Positions 45,701 through 55,700 of a DNA stretch of 64,000 nt are shown here, one piece after another. The DNA comes from Monocercomonoides exilis (taxonomy: Eukaryota > Preaxostyla > Oxymonadida > Polymastigidae), in assembly GCA_001643675.2 (NCBI GenBank), contig LSRY02000012.1:1490501-1554500 (forward strand), read 5' to 3'. The notes beneath the pieces were generated by a model. The model saw only the letters and a program-made list of their open reading frames with translations, was not told where the DNA came from and made no database searches. Position numbers and translations under genes: made by a program. Position 1 is the first letter of the stretch, and each line of letters starts with the position of its first letter.

Positions 45701-48700
45701 TCGATAGGTGTTTTGTGATGTTTGCTATCCATCCCGAAAATCGCATTAACTAAGTAATATTCTGAGTCGCGGAAGTCGAGCCTGAACTGACTCTCGTTGA
45801 TCTGCTCATCAATATCAAAGCACTCCACAAATATATCACGGCCCACCAGTGCTTTATTCCCACTGAATGTGCACTTCTCAAACACGCACTTCAACTCGCC
45901 CTCTTCCACGCTCCGCACGTATACTCCGCCTCCCATTCCGCTTTCACCGCTGCATTCACAATTACCAACTTCCGATCTGTTCACACTAATAAATCCGCCT
46001 TTCCCCATATCTATCATGACAGAACCTCCTCTGTCACTCCCTCTAGTTTTGCATTCCGTCATCTTCGTCTCGTTCACATCCACAGCTGTTCCTGAGCCGC
46101 CTTCCTCGCACCATACAAAGCCAGCCTTCTCATCCAAACTTGTCAGAGATTCAATTGTCGAGTTCACTATTGAAAGCACACTGATATCTCCATCCTCATT
46201 TTCATTCCTACCTCCTCCATTCTCCAACAACATCTGAAAAATACTCCCTGAGACAACAATAACTGACGACAGTTCAAAACCTGATACACAACACTTAGAG
46301 CCTCTCTGGATCTCTAACAATCCTCTGCCAAGATGCAGCGGCCAAACTCGAAAGGATAAAATATCTGCACTACCTTTCTTCATCGAAAGGAACATGCACT
46401 CAACAGCCTCTGTGCTATTTCCCACTGCTCCAAAAGAACATTTTTCAATCCTCAAACAATCTCCCTCGTTCACTACAGCTGCCTTCTCTCTATTCTCAAA
46501 ATTGCATGCCACCAGCACGTTTATTCTTCTCATCTCCATCTTATCCTTGTTCCAGAGCAATGTATTGTCTTCGTCCATGGATGGACTTAAGAACATGATT
46601 GACGATGTGATATTCTCATCTTCTTCTTCCTCTTCTTCTGCTGTCGTTGATGATCTTCCATTACTCCCGATTATGCTCACTCCAGACACATCCAGTGTGC
46701 ATTTGATTTCTTCATCGCTTTCCACAAGTAGGTTAAGTGCGATCTCGTTGCGATCTAAGTGGCGTAAACCTTCCCATAACGTTTTGCATGGCCATTCTAA
46801 ACTTCCGCACCTCTTCAGGTCTGCACCCTCCTTCGAGACATGCACATCTCCGCTCACATGCTTCACCAGAAACAGCAGCAGATCGATTCCTTTAAAATCC
46901 GAGTCTTCTCCCACAAACATGTTTGGATTGTTGCTAAACTGAGCATAATCGAAACTGAATGTTTCATCGGTAACCGAACTGTTCAGATTCTGTGCGCACA
47001 AATAGATGTTCATCCCCACAGACGCATTATTTTCATCAAACGTTATGCTCTCAAAATGAAATGGAAGTGACACTTCTGACTCGTTGCATTCCAGTCGCAA
47101 AAACCCTCCTTTCCCGTTTCTAGCACTGCACTTGCACCTTCTGGATGTGGCATTTCTTATTTCTATCAACTCTGTCCCAGTGAGCCGTGCGTTGCATGCA
47201 CCTCCATCAGCTACGATTCCCGTATCAATGCTTTGGAATGTGCAGTTGACTATACTGCAGCTGCATTGCAGCACCAGCGGTTCGCTCCCGAATTCCATCC
47301 CAGCAACAATACACTTTATCAGCTTGACGGTTCCCCCGCTGGCGAAGATTAGCTTGAATGACCGTTCCACATTTCTGGTACTGCTGAAAGTGCATGTATG
47401 GCATTCCAGTGTTCCTGTGACTGAACGCAGGATCCACCTCACATTGCTCTTCAATTCCTCCGGAAGCAGCATTTCCACATTCTTTAGCACAAACTTTCCA
47501 ACATTTCTCATCACATGCTCCACATCAGACTCAGGCACAGGGTTTGATCCAGCACCTGGTATCACTGAGTGCAGATATGGGGAGATTGAAAGTGTAATTT
47601 GTGTGTCTGAATCAGAAGAATCCACAGACAGCGCTGTAGCGTCGTAATGATCTTCGACTGTTGCTGAGTTGAGAATTGATAGCTCGATTAGTTCTGTATC
47701 TGCACTCTGCTCAACTGTGTTTCTGAATCCTCGCCAAAACGAGCTACATGGATACTCTGCAGCACCGCACCCAATAACATCATACCCCGTGTTCGACACG
47801 CACACTCTCCTCCGCTTCGTATGCACAACAAACAGATGCAGATCCACTGGTGTGGAAAATGAATCGATGTCTGTTCCCATCATATCACCCAGCTGGATCT
47901 CATTCTCCTCAAATAGCGAAGCAGAAATGCTTGTGGGTGTGATAGTGCTGTTTAGCTGAATGCATTTGACGAACACATCTCTCCCCTCGACAGCATTGTT
48001 TCCGCTGAATTGTACCAGTAGCAGTTCGAAGTGCACATCTTTACTCTCCAGATTCACATAGGCGCATCCACCTCTTCCTTCCATTCCACTTGCTCCTCGC
48101 TGAGCACAGCACAAGGCAAACTCCACAACACTAAAATTCCCTATCTTCAGAGTTCCTTTATGTTTTACACGCACAGACAGGCATCCTCCGCTTCCTTCTT
48201 CACAGCAACATTGTGAAAACGAAATGTTGTTCAGAATCAGTGCGTCATCTTCCTCCACACTCAGCTCGATCACTGTTCCATCTCCCTTCTGCCGTGAAAT
48301 TCCTCCGAATCTTACGTCTTCAGCAGCCAGTGCATGAGGGGAATTGAGAGTGAAAAGTGGCTTATTATTCAATCTGATGGATTCCACTATACAGTGCTTC
48401 AGTTTCATCATTCCACTGCTGGCATGAAGCATCGAGCATCCAAATATTTGTGATCCATCAGAACTGATTGTCATCTGATACAGCGATATCACTCCCGTAT
48501 CCCCACTCACACGAAACAATCCAGATCCAGAGTTTGAACCATGAACCACATTTACTGATGAAACACTTAGAGATCCACTAGAAACAGAAAAAAGCCAGCA
48601 CGAGTTTCCAATTTGTGTTGGACTCATCACACACGCACAGCCAGGCTGTGTGCTTCCAACTATTGCAACTAACTTTGAACCTATGTTCACACCTTCTGAA

Positions 48701-50493
48701 TCGAATTCTGTGTGCACCCCACCTGCAAGCATGAGGGTGCAGTTGCTGTTCGTTGTTTCGTGCGTGATTGCAAACTTGATAGACCTGCATCCAGATGCCT
48801 CGCTTCTTCCACACCACAAATCATCAGTTCCTGTATTCCCCACCACTATCCGTGTAATGCAACCATGTGGCAACCACTCATCAACAAAGTCGCTTGTGGA
48901 TTCATCAACAAGGTGATACACTCTTCTGGATTCCGATGTGAGTGAAAACGAACTGACAAATGGAGAAGAATTGATTCTATTGTTCGGATCTTCTATACAC
49001 ACATCCATTCCGAATTCTGATGCAGCGTTCCCAGAAAAGAAGAAGAAATATAAGAACCGGTCCGGTGCGATAGAACTGACTTGAAGCAAAAGTCCTCCTC
49101 CTTTCGCATTCGTAAAACAGTTTCGTATCATAATTTCGCTAAATTTCATTGTGTTATTATTCATATATCCAATAAAAAGGCCACCTCCACTTGGCGATGC
49201 ATCTGATCTGCAAGATGAAATGGATAGATTCCATGTGCATGCTTTGCTTTGATCAAAGAAACATTGATCAGAATTAGTAACTTCATAATTATCATATGAA
49301 AGTCCACCGCCATATTTTGTTTCGCAGTCATGAATGAAATTGGACGAAACAACTCTGCTTATTAAATGAATATATGTTTGAATGGCCCCGCCATAATTGC
49401 CAGATGAACATTTCATAAAACTGCTGTTACAAATTGAAACAGAATTAATCATGACGATGTATAAAGCCCCACCAGAACTTTCGGATACGCAGTTATCAAA
49501 AAAACATGATTCAATATTGATGTCTGAACTTTGGTTGACGCATCTGATTGCGCCACCTACAGATCCTGTTGTTGAATGCCATTCGCAACTTACAAAAGAA
49601 ACAGATCCCAATGTCTCGTTGTTGTCAAAATGCTTCATCGTCGTATTGTTTGCGTATTCTTGATTATTGCACGTAAAATGTGCGGATCGGCTGAATGAAG
49701 TGTTGAAGGAATGGTGAAGCGAAGGTGGATCGTTGATGGATTCGACAATCCAACCGTAAAATGCATTGTCAACCATATCGAAGAGGCAGCTCGAAATCCT
49801 GGTGGAGCATTTGTATAGAGTTCCAGTTGTACTGCTTTTAAGAAACTGGCCCCATGAAATATTCATGAACTCTACGCTTGTGAGCTGAAGGCTGCTCACA
49901 GTTGTTTGAGGGAAAAACGGAATGAAAGATAGTACAAACGATGAAAAAGACGAACATGCAACCTCCGCTATTCCATCGCCTTGTGGATGCATAGGGGACG
50001 CAAAGAAGGGAGGTAGTGGACTTGATGTGCGAGCTGAAGAAGCAAAAGTTATGTTCGAAAATCGTGAAACTCCAGACAAACACATGAACAGAGCCTTTGA
50101 CTCTTTCTCCCAATTTGTAATTATGCACGAAAATATTTGAATAAAAGGATTCTCAGAAATTGCCAGCAGGATGATGCGTTGATTTGCGTGAAAAGCCAGA
50201 CATGAAGCAGTTAATGAAGAGTTGATTACCAAAAGAGTGGACGACACAGCAGGCCCATTTGTTATTGGATGCGGGTGCTGTTCTTGTTGTGTGGAGATGT
50301 TGTGACTGCTGTGTCCATTGACCGAGTCCGAGTGAAGGCCAGGATTTTTTTTATTTTCTGAGCATTGTGCTGGACACTGAAACAAATCTGGTCTTTGAGT
50401 GAATGATGGAATGATATTTGTATTATCCACACAAGCAAAGAAGGTTAGCAGAACAAAGAAGCACAAAAAGAAAAAATGCCTGCTTTTGAGCAT
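42727..50493 (-). CDS. Oxymonad-type beta-helix surface protein with TM span and pseudokinase domain (2,588 residues)
   Basis: The first ATG is at 50493, giving signal peptide MLKSRHFFFLCFFVLLTFFA; the frame upstream has only non-ATG codons. The ectodomain (about residues 25-2135) shows pectate-lyase-like right-handed beta-helix repeats (SGGALYIVMINSVSICNSSF, GGAIQTYI, SGGGLFIGY). Four headers of the form IVVGNTGTDDLWCG...CRS, VCVSNTGYDVIGCG...PCSS, VHVSKEGADLKRCG...PCKT and DERQCG...PCLT begin near residues 543, 893, 1213 and 1605. A membrane span (ILVVIVMAIVLFVVLMIAVI) lies near 2139-2161. The cytosolic part ends in a kinase-like C-lobe (RWKAPELLINKK, SFSIGMMLWECLTLQIPFGD, QRPTLTLLKREF). 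The HRD catalytic loop is replaced (LQSLANLSPH), there is no DFG and the Gly-rich loop is missing, so it should be catalytically dead. A type I receptor-like surface role is inferred. No introns. Confidence 0.8.
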   Translation of the reverse strand: MLKSRHFFFLCFFVLLTFFACVDNTNIIPSFTQRPDLFQCPAQCSENKKNPGLHSDSVNGHSSHNISTQQEQHPHPITNGPAVSSTLLVINSSLTASCLAFHANQRIILLAISENPFIQIFSCIITNWEKESKALFMCLSGVSRFSNITFASSARTSSPLPPFFASPMHPQGDGIAEVACSSFSSFVLSFIPFFPQTTVSSLQLTSVEFMNISWGQFLKSSTTGTLYKCSTRISSCLFDMVDNAFYGWIVESINDPPSLHHSFNTSFSRSAHFTCNNQEYANNTTMKHFDNNETLGSVSFVSCEWHSTTGSVGGAIRCVNQSSDINIESCFFDNCVSESSGGALYIVMINSVSICNSSFMKCSSGNYGGAIQTYIHLISRVVSSNFIHDCETKYGGGLSYDNYEVTNSDQCFFDQSKACTWNLSISSCRSDASPSGGGLFIGYMNNNTMKFSEIMIRNCFTNAKGGGLLLQVSSIAPDRFLYFFFFSGNAASEFGMDVCIEDPNNRINSSPFVSSFSLTSESRRVYHLVDESTSDFVDEWLPHGCITRIVVGNTGTDDLWCGRSEASGCRSIKFAITHETTNSNCTLMLAGGVHTEFDSEGVNIGSKLVAIVGSTQPGCACVMSPTQIGNSCWLFSVSSGSLSVSSVNVVHGSNSGSGLFRVSGDTGVISLYQMTISSDGSQIFGCSMLHASSGMMKLKHCIVESIRLNNKPLFTLNSPHALAAEDVRFGGISRQKGDGTVIELSVEEDDALILNNISFSQCCCEEGSGGCLSVRVKHKGTLKIGNFSVVEFALCCAQRGASGMEGRGGCAYVNLESKDVHFELLLVQFSGNNAVEGRDVFVKCIQLNSTITPTSISASLFEENEIQLGDMMGTDIDSFSTPVDLHLFVVHTKRRRVCVSNTGYDVIGCGAAEYPCSSFWRGFRNTVEQSADTELIELSILNSATVEDHYDATALSVDSSDSDTQITLSISPYLHSVIPGAGSNPVPESDVEHVMRNVGKFVLKNVEMLLPEELKSNVRWILRSVTGTLECHTCTFSSTRNVERSFKLIFASGGTVKLIKCIVAGMEFGSEPLVLQCSCSIVNCTFQSIDTGIVADGGACNARLTGTELIEIRNATSRRCKCSARNGKGGFLRLECNESEVSLPFHFESITFDENNASVGMNIYLCAQNLNSSVTDETFSFDYAQFSNNPNMFVGEDSDFKGIDLLLFLVKHVSGDVHVSKEGADLKRCGSLEWPCKTLWEGLRHLDRNEIALNLLVESDEEIKCTLDVSGVSIIGSNGRSSTTAEEEEEEDENITSSIMFLSPSMDEDNTLLWNKDKMEMRRINVLVACNFENREKAAVVNEGDCLRIEKCSFGAVGNSTEAVECMFLSMKKGSADILSFRVWPLHLGRGLLEIQRGSKCCVSGFELSSVIVVSGSIFQMLLENGGGRNENEDGDISVLSIVNSTIESLTSLDEKAGFVWCEEGGSGTAVDVNETKMTECKTRGSDRGGSVMIDMGKGGFISVNRSEVGNCECSGESGMGGGVYVRSVEEGELKCVFEKCTFSGNKALVGRDIFVECFDIDEQINESQFRLDFRDSEYYLVNAIFGMDSKHHKTPIDLIELIIVYQNDVILVSAAEGKGGKDERQCGRQKTPCLTVNYGVTHLTNDVVSQLVVDKESLVARVLKLEDIMIVSRSAEQCKVAIDVGGIDAGESCITHKNYVSYVRVDFVIKCGFSESFVCIFKVEKGETMFQDCLFEEEAQRSLIGLECPLIDIYGGSLVIDQSEVVGLCTRCCLFLIHPSLSTNVSIRDWKMHNATSVAQPLLFVEHEAQLAGIATEFSTSVRLEHCSLSAMRHKSTGSSFVSSNDSSACIHLSNCSYSGMVVEQNEGCMISVADCTEIVLDACFIGKCGEENKKEGKINTEEENEICQWKGSLVALTRCQAELIDTTITNSTQGALSISGGNVNITMGMFVNNTPSLPQYPSARRNVVCTSSAVVDVVSLKGGDGLKDNSSLWILNDGCTLKGLASDRPSALFVPELREVQMEVEGTQAKLRFVGELLLPCNLSCQLVRSLRSEQHIERHEFGEDGFVDEHEAWCAIFSSEVEPETEAEEESEEVRVCLLFGNADSPSSTQSFILKNRSETKAKGDERIAEGGNEKKSWWILVVIVMAIVLFVVLMIAVISTVRWRKVKNEAEDLREIVNDNIRKDPKTFEMVTMEMSPEDQWRRAEREAEKKNEERIKKRIYDTNMEHSESSEHLLSESGSTEYILGRDSDKIPQWMLEKVDEKEDEEDKRKRTPSPSISSTSTTDTSDTESTFVRSENLCPTTSSMSNLVDAMACSSPHEKLIVDLRDSLFMLFHGRNEKKEMAIGTLEEREMTAAQILFWVANLALHSFDEMENPLQSLANLSPHIVIFSEHMVICIVMHSDFSSDDSDSSSISSSTVITSASDDEDSLPSSAFEDEDDFKKECLRWKAPELLINKKMGATKESASFSIGMMLWECLTLQIPFGDYETDVAGQKIVNGERPNFEKISTSSMENVAKCCLSGYAPQRPTLTLLKREFIQRFPPGAAVLTMTDAVECNSGCYRESERTEDLESRSVLENRVNSEN

Positions 50494-51134
50494 CACAAAG
50501 ATGTGATTGATCGAAACCAAATAATCAAATTAAAATTTGAAAATTTTTACTTTTGGTGTAAATTTTGATTCCTTAATCAACTGAATTTTTCAAAAAGCAA
50601 TCATTGATATTGTTTACTTAACAATTAAAAACATCTTCATTTTTTTGACTCAAGAATATGGAAATAAGAATAGTGCAAAAAGTTGAAAATCATAACTTTG
50701 TTTTTTCTGCTTTGTAATTTTTAATAATTTTTGTAAGTTTTTTCATTTATTTTGCAATCAATGATTTTCTATGAATTTATCAGTGTGAATTCATTTAAAA
50801 AAATAATTATGTGAATCATTATTTTCAAGACATAAAGATATTGTTGACAAATTGTGAAGGATCTGAATTGAAGCATATACAAATATTTTGAATGATTGGT
50901 TCTGATTTTTATAGGTTCATATTTTTATTATTATTGTCATTTTTTAATAATTATCTTGAGACAAAAATGCATTTCATTTTCACAAGTAATTAACAAAGAA
51001 TTTGCTGAATCACAAAACAAAGATCTTGTGAATCTTTTTACAATTTAATTCATAATAATGTTTACAAAAAACACATGCCATAATTATATAAACAGCTAAT
51101 CATTTCCCAAGAAAATTTTTATTCTGATCAATCA
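50494..51134. other. Intergenic, AT-rich
   Basis: Between the surface-protein start and the right duplication copy. No coding or RNA gene seen; the surface-protein promoter should be at its left end. Confidence 0.45.
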
Positions 51135-52452
51135 TATGTAATAAAACTTTTGAAAGGAAAAAACTCATTTATTTTTCTGTTTTTTTGGAATTTTCTTGAG
51201 GAAGCAAAAGCAGGATGCTGAGTCTGAAGCGGTTTATGAAGTGGGCGGGGATTGCGTTTTTTGTGGGGTTTGTGTACTGCGGAGCGACGGCAGGGCTGCA
51301 GACGTGGGAGGAGGCGAAGATTAGCGGGCGGAAAAGCGCCGGGGCGGTGGCGGAGCTGGCCGGGATGAATGCGTTCTCGTTTGTGGCGGTGTCGTTCTTG
51401 ATCATGGCGGGGATGTGCGGGGTTGTGTGGTGTGTCTCGGGGGAGCGGGATTTGGTGTTTCTTTTTTTCTTTTTTTCTTCTTCTTTTTGCGTCTCTCGCT
51501 TTTATTTTCGAAAAGGCAACGCAAAACGGATGGCTGGTTTATTTTGTTTCAATTTTTTATTTTTATTTTTATTTTAATTTTTCAATTTGTTTGATAATTC
51601 CTTTCATGTGTTCACATCAATTTTTTTCTTTTCTTTTTTCTTTTCTTTTTTTGGTTTGTTTCATGTTCTGTTTCTTTGCTGGGGCTGGCCTTGTTTTTTT
51701 GGGAACTGATTGCTTTGGTTACGCGGTGATGGGGTGGCTTTCGCATTGTGTTCTGTGGATGTGGGCTTTTGGGGGTGTGGAATGTGTGGTGGGGCTGATG
51801 TGGGGTGTGCTGGACTTGTGTGGATGCGGGCTTTGTGGGGTGTGGAATGTGTGGAACGGAATGGGCCAGGCGATATGCGCCAACGCCTTATGAGCTGCCG
51901 GCGTATCTGAAGAAGCGGATGCAGAGCGGGTGGAAGTTCAAGGCAGAGTAGGTGGGGCAGAGGCGCAGGGGCGGAGGGAGTGTTTGCTGGGCAGCAGGAA
52001 AGGGGTTTGGGGAGAGTGGCTGCTCTCGAGGCAGCGATTGGAGCCTTCCCGGGAAGCAGAATATATCTGCCTCTGCAGCTGTTGCGCTTCCTCCTTCCCT
52101 TTTTCCCCCCTGGATGCATTCACGCTGCTCGAAGGACTGCAAGCCCGCAATGCTTCAGCCCGCTGCACAACATCTGAGAAAGAAAGATAGATAGATAGAT
52201 AGAAAGAAAGATTGATTGATTGATTGATTGACAGTCAGAGTTCAGAAGATAGAGAGGACAAACGAACAGACAAAATCATCAGCAAATGATGTTGAATGAG
52301 ACCTCTCCCGAAAAGCAAAGTGCGCGCATCCACTCAGGTCTGCTCGGGCTTACTTATCTCTGGGAGCCGTTTTGCTGTGCTGGATGGCTCTCCATCACTC
52401 CATGCAAACAAGACTGAATCATCAATGGATGATAGGGGAAATACTGCAATTG
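51135..52452. repeat. Right copy of the 1.3-kb inverted segmental duplication
   Basis: Reverse-complement partner of 35684-37001. The only differences I noticed are near the ends and one Phe/Cys-type substitution in an untranslated open frame (AGCCCGAGAAGACC versus AGCCCGAGCAGACC). Separation of the copies is about 14.1 kb. Confidence 0.9.
51215..51951 (+). CDS. Small two-TM protein, 98 residues (right copy)
   Basis: Exon 1 is 51215-51429 and exon 2 51870-51951 (TAG). The proposed intron, 51430-51869, has donor GTGTGT and acceptor CCAG and joins the codon split TG|G (Trp72). The protein is MLSLKRFMKWAGIAFF..., two Gly/Ala-rich membrane spans (about 10-28 and 53-72) joined by a short polar loop, then RYAPTPYELPAYLKKRMQ to the end. 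The continuous frame past the donor would instead run into poly-Phe/Leu, which looks like intron. Family not recognised; 98 residues with two spans fits small subunits of ER or organelle membrane complexes, but that is inference. The GC-rich codon use differs from nearby genes. Confidence 0.55.
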
Positions 52453-52708
52453 ATGATAAATATTTTTATTTAACATTTTAGATTTTCTTTTATAAAATCG
52501 TTTATTCAATAAAAACAATGAAATGTAACTGATAATATTTTTTAAAGAAAATAGAAGATCAAATGTAGATTAATCCGTAATTGCAAACAAAAAATTAAGT
52601 ATTTTGAAGCTCAAGATAATTTTACGGAGTAATGTGTGCAACTTTCAACAAAATTTTGCTTCATATTATTTTTTTGCTTGAAATCATTCTGCTTTGCTGT
52701 TTTTGAAG
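52453..52708. other. Short AT-rich interval; likely hides the 5' exon of the next gene
   Basis: An ATG at 52632 is in frame with the downstream exon but is stopped by TGA at 52704-52706. The true first exon of the next gene was not resolved. Confidence 0.4.
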
Positions 52709-55700
52709 GAATATTATTAAAAAGGGTTCCAATATCACAATCCAAATTCCAGATACACGCATCAAAAGCTTTCCACATTACCCACCATTGTTTACATCTT
52801 TTGAAACTCAGATTCCTGTTTATAAGGCGACTGCGTATACTTGGCAACTTAATGGTAAAAACATATTTTCTTTTCTTTGTTGAAACTTTTTGTCTTATTC
52901 CAAAACTATAATAATTTTTATATTTTAGAATTACTCAATCAAGCACGAGGAGAAGATTCTGAAACGCAACACGGTATTTTGAACGCTGCTCATGCAATTT
53001 TAAAGAGTTTAAATGAAAAGGAACTTTCTCAAACATTTCGAGCACCAATGGTTCGGAAATTGTACCTCATTGGAGCCTGTGCAAAACCAGATATAGTTGC
53101 TCATGTTTTGGCAATTCTTAGTGATCTTGTTTTTATTGCTTCGACAAAAGCAAGCCATTGGGGATACAATTATCTGAATGAAGCTTTCGAACTGTCATTC
53201 GTGAGAGCATCGATGCAAGCTCATTTAATGACTCTTAGCGAACGATATGGTGTTGATGGCAAATATGTTGATGATGGAGCAGAAATGATCATTAAACCCT
53301 ACGACACGTCTATTCCTTCAACTCCATATTACGGACTTCCAATGAAAAAATGCTTTTGTACACGAGTGATTCGGCAACGCTTGGCAGTGATGCTGGCACT
53401 GATGACAAAAGGTGAAGTGCCCACTTTAGGATTGATGAGGGTGGTTGCCAGTGGCGTTACTGACGCTCTCTTACATCCGCAGACTGACGGGGATGATGCA
53501 ATGGGGGAAATAGCAAAGTCAATATACGCCGTCGCTTGTATAGCCACTAGAATGAGTTTGATTCAACTTTGTCTTTTTGTTGTGAATTTGTTATGATCAT
53601 TATAACTTTTTCTGAAATTTTAATAATTTCTAATTTCAATCAAAACAATAATCAATCATTTTCCAACATTTCCCTCATTAATCGCATCAAACTCACAAAC
53701 AATTCACAATCACACATTTCATTTATTTTCCCCATCATTTTCTTTCAGGAAACCTGCATGTCCTGCACTCCTTCACAGTGCACTACATCCTCGTCCCTTT
53801 TGTCCGCCTTGTTCCCCTCTCTGTTGGCGAAGAGCAAGTTACGGTCGAATGTCTAAGAGCTTTCTCGTGGATGGCGTTTTCTGACCAGTCGGCGTCGTCG
53901 TACCTGTTCCTCTCCACCAACGTGTTCCAGTACCTCATGCGGCTGCTGGGTGCTGTGAAGGTGGAGAAAGAGGGGGACAGAAGACTGCGGGTGAAGACAG
54001 GGCGGAAGGGGTGGTGGTACAACGGAGAGGTCGATGCAGATGCGCTGCTGGAGACGGTGGATGCGAAGAAGGAGCAGAAGGGGATATCCTGCAGAAGTAG
54101 AAGTAGAAGCAGAGGGAGAGGTGAGCAGGTGAAGAGAAAGGATAAGGAAAGCAGGTTAATGGAAGTGAAAGAGGGAGAAGAAGAAGAGGAAGAAGAAGAA
54201 AGAGAAGGAAAAATGGCTGATAAAGTTAAGAGCGATATAGTTGAGACAATAATTAGTTCCAATGCTGAAGGAAAGGTTGATGAAAAGAAAATAGGAATTG
54301 TTGGAAACGAAAGCAAAACATTCAACCAGTCATCAAAAGGAGATGAGAGATTCGATCAAGCAAATTCAATTGAAGCTGTTCCAACTGTTATGAAGCCAGA
54401 CGAAGAGAATCTTGGGTGTTTGAAAGAAAAAGATAAAGAAAATGAAAAAGAAGCCGTCGATCAAATAGAACAGGCTAACACAACTGGACAAAACATCATT
54501 TCAACAATCGAACCAGCAACCAAAGCAGAAAGAGGTGAAAGCGGCGAAAGAAGTGAAAGAGATGAAAGAGACAGAAACAGCAACCAGAAGCGGCAGCACA
54601 CTCTGCATGCGTCTCTGTCACCTGGCCGAATGCACACTCGCAATATGAGCGAGTCACCACAGCCACGATGTTCGAGTGCAGCGAGATATTCAGAGGAGAA
54701 GAAAGGGAAGAGGAAGAGGAACAGAGAGAAGGAGATCCTGGAGAGTGCGAAGAGGATGAATGCAGATGATAACAAGGGAGAAAGAATAAAGAAAAAGAAA
54801 GGAGAACACAAGTTTGCGAAGAGCATGTTCCGGCAGGTGCGGAAGCAGCTGTTTGACACCATTCAGACATACCAGCGGAGACCTGTCCTGAAAAAGGCGC
54901 TGAACAAAGAGGACGACGAAAAAGTGACTGTGATATATTCGCTAGGCGATGACAGGGTGGAACACACACTGAACAGAATGAGCGAAATGGAAAGCCAGCT
55001 GAAAAATAACACGAATAACAGCAATTGTGATGATGATGAAATTAATAGTCATAAAGAAGCAAACAAAGAAGGAGATGAAGATAATGTAACCAATTCAACA
55101 CAGAATCCACAAATGACATCAGACAAGTCGCTGTTCGATCTTGTTTCTTCTTCGATTTCGAAGTCTGTTGATTTCAATGCACAGCATCGTTTTTCCAACT
55201 TTCTGAAGCAGCCGATTGTCACAGCCAGCAGAAACAACACTTCAAACACAAAAGTCATCTTCACCACAGACCCTTCTTCTCTGTTCGGCAAGTCACTTGC
55301 TCCAACAACCCCTCCTCTGTCTGCTTCTGCTTCTGCTTCTTCCTCTTCTTCCTCTTCTTCCTCTTCTCAATCACCACCCTTCTCTTCTTCTCATCCTTCT
55401 TTCCCTTCTTCCCATCCAAAAGGCGTCCGATTCCTCAAAATTCGTCCACACGAAGTGTCTTTTGTGACGTCAGCTGACTTTCGAAAGAAGAATGTGGTGA
55501 AGATGATACACACAGAGCCTGTCAATCAGCTGGATCCAGAAAAGATCAGAGGAGTTGAAGATGAGGATGAGGATGAAGATGAAGAAGAAAAGAAAGAAAA
55601 AGAAGAAAAGGATAAAGAGAAAGGAAAAGATGATGGAGAGAAGATGAAAGAGGAAGGGGAGACAAACAAGAAAGGAAAGGTTGAGGAAGAGAAAAGAGAA

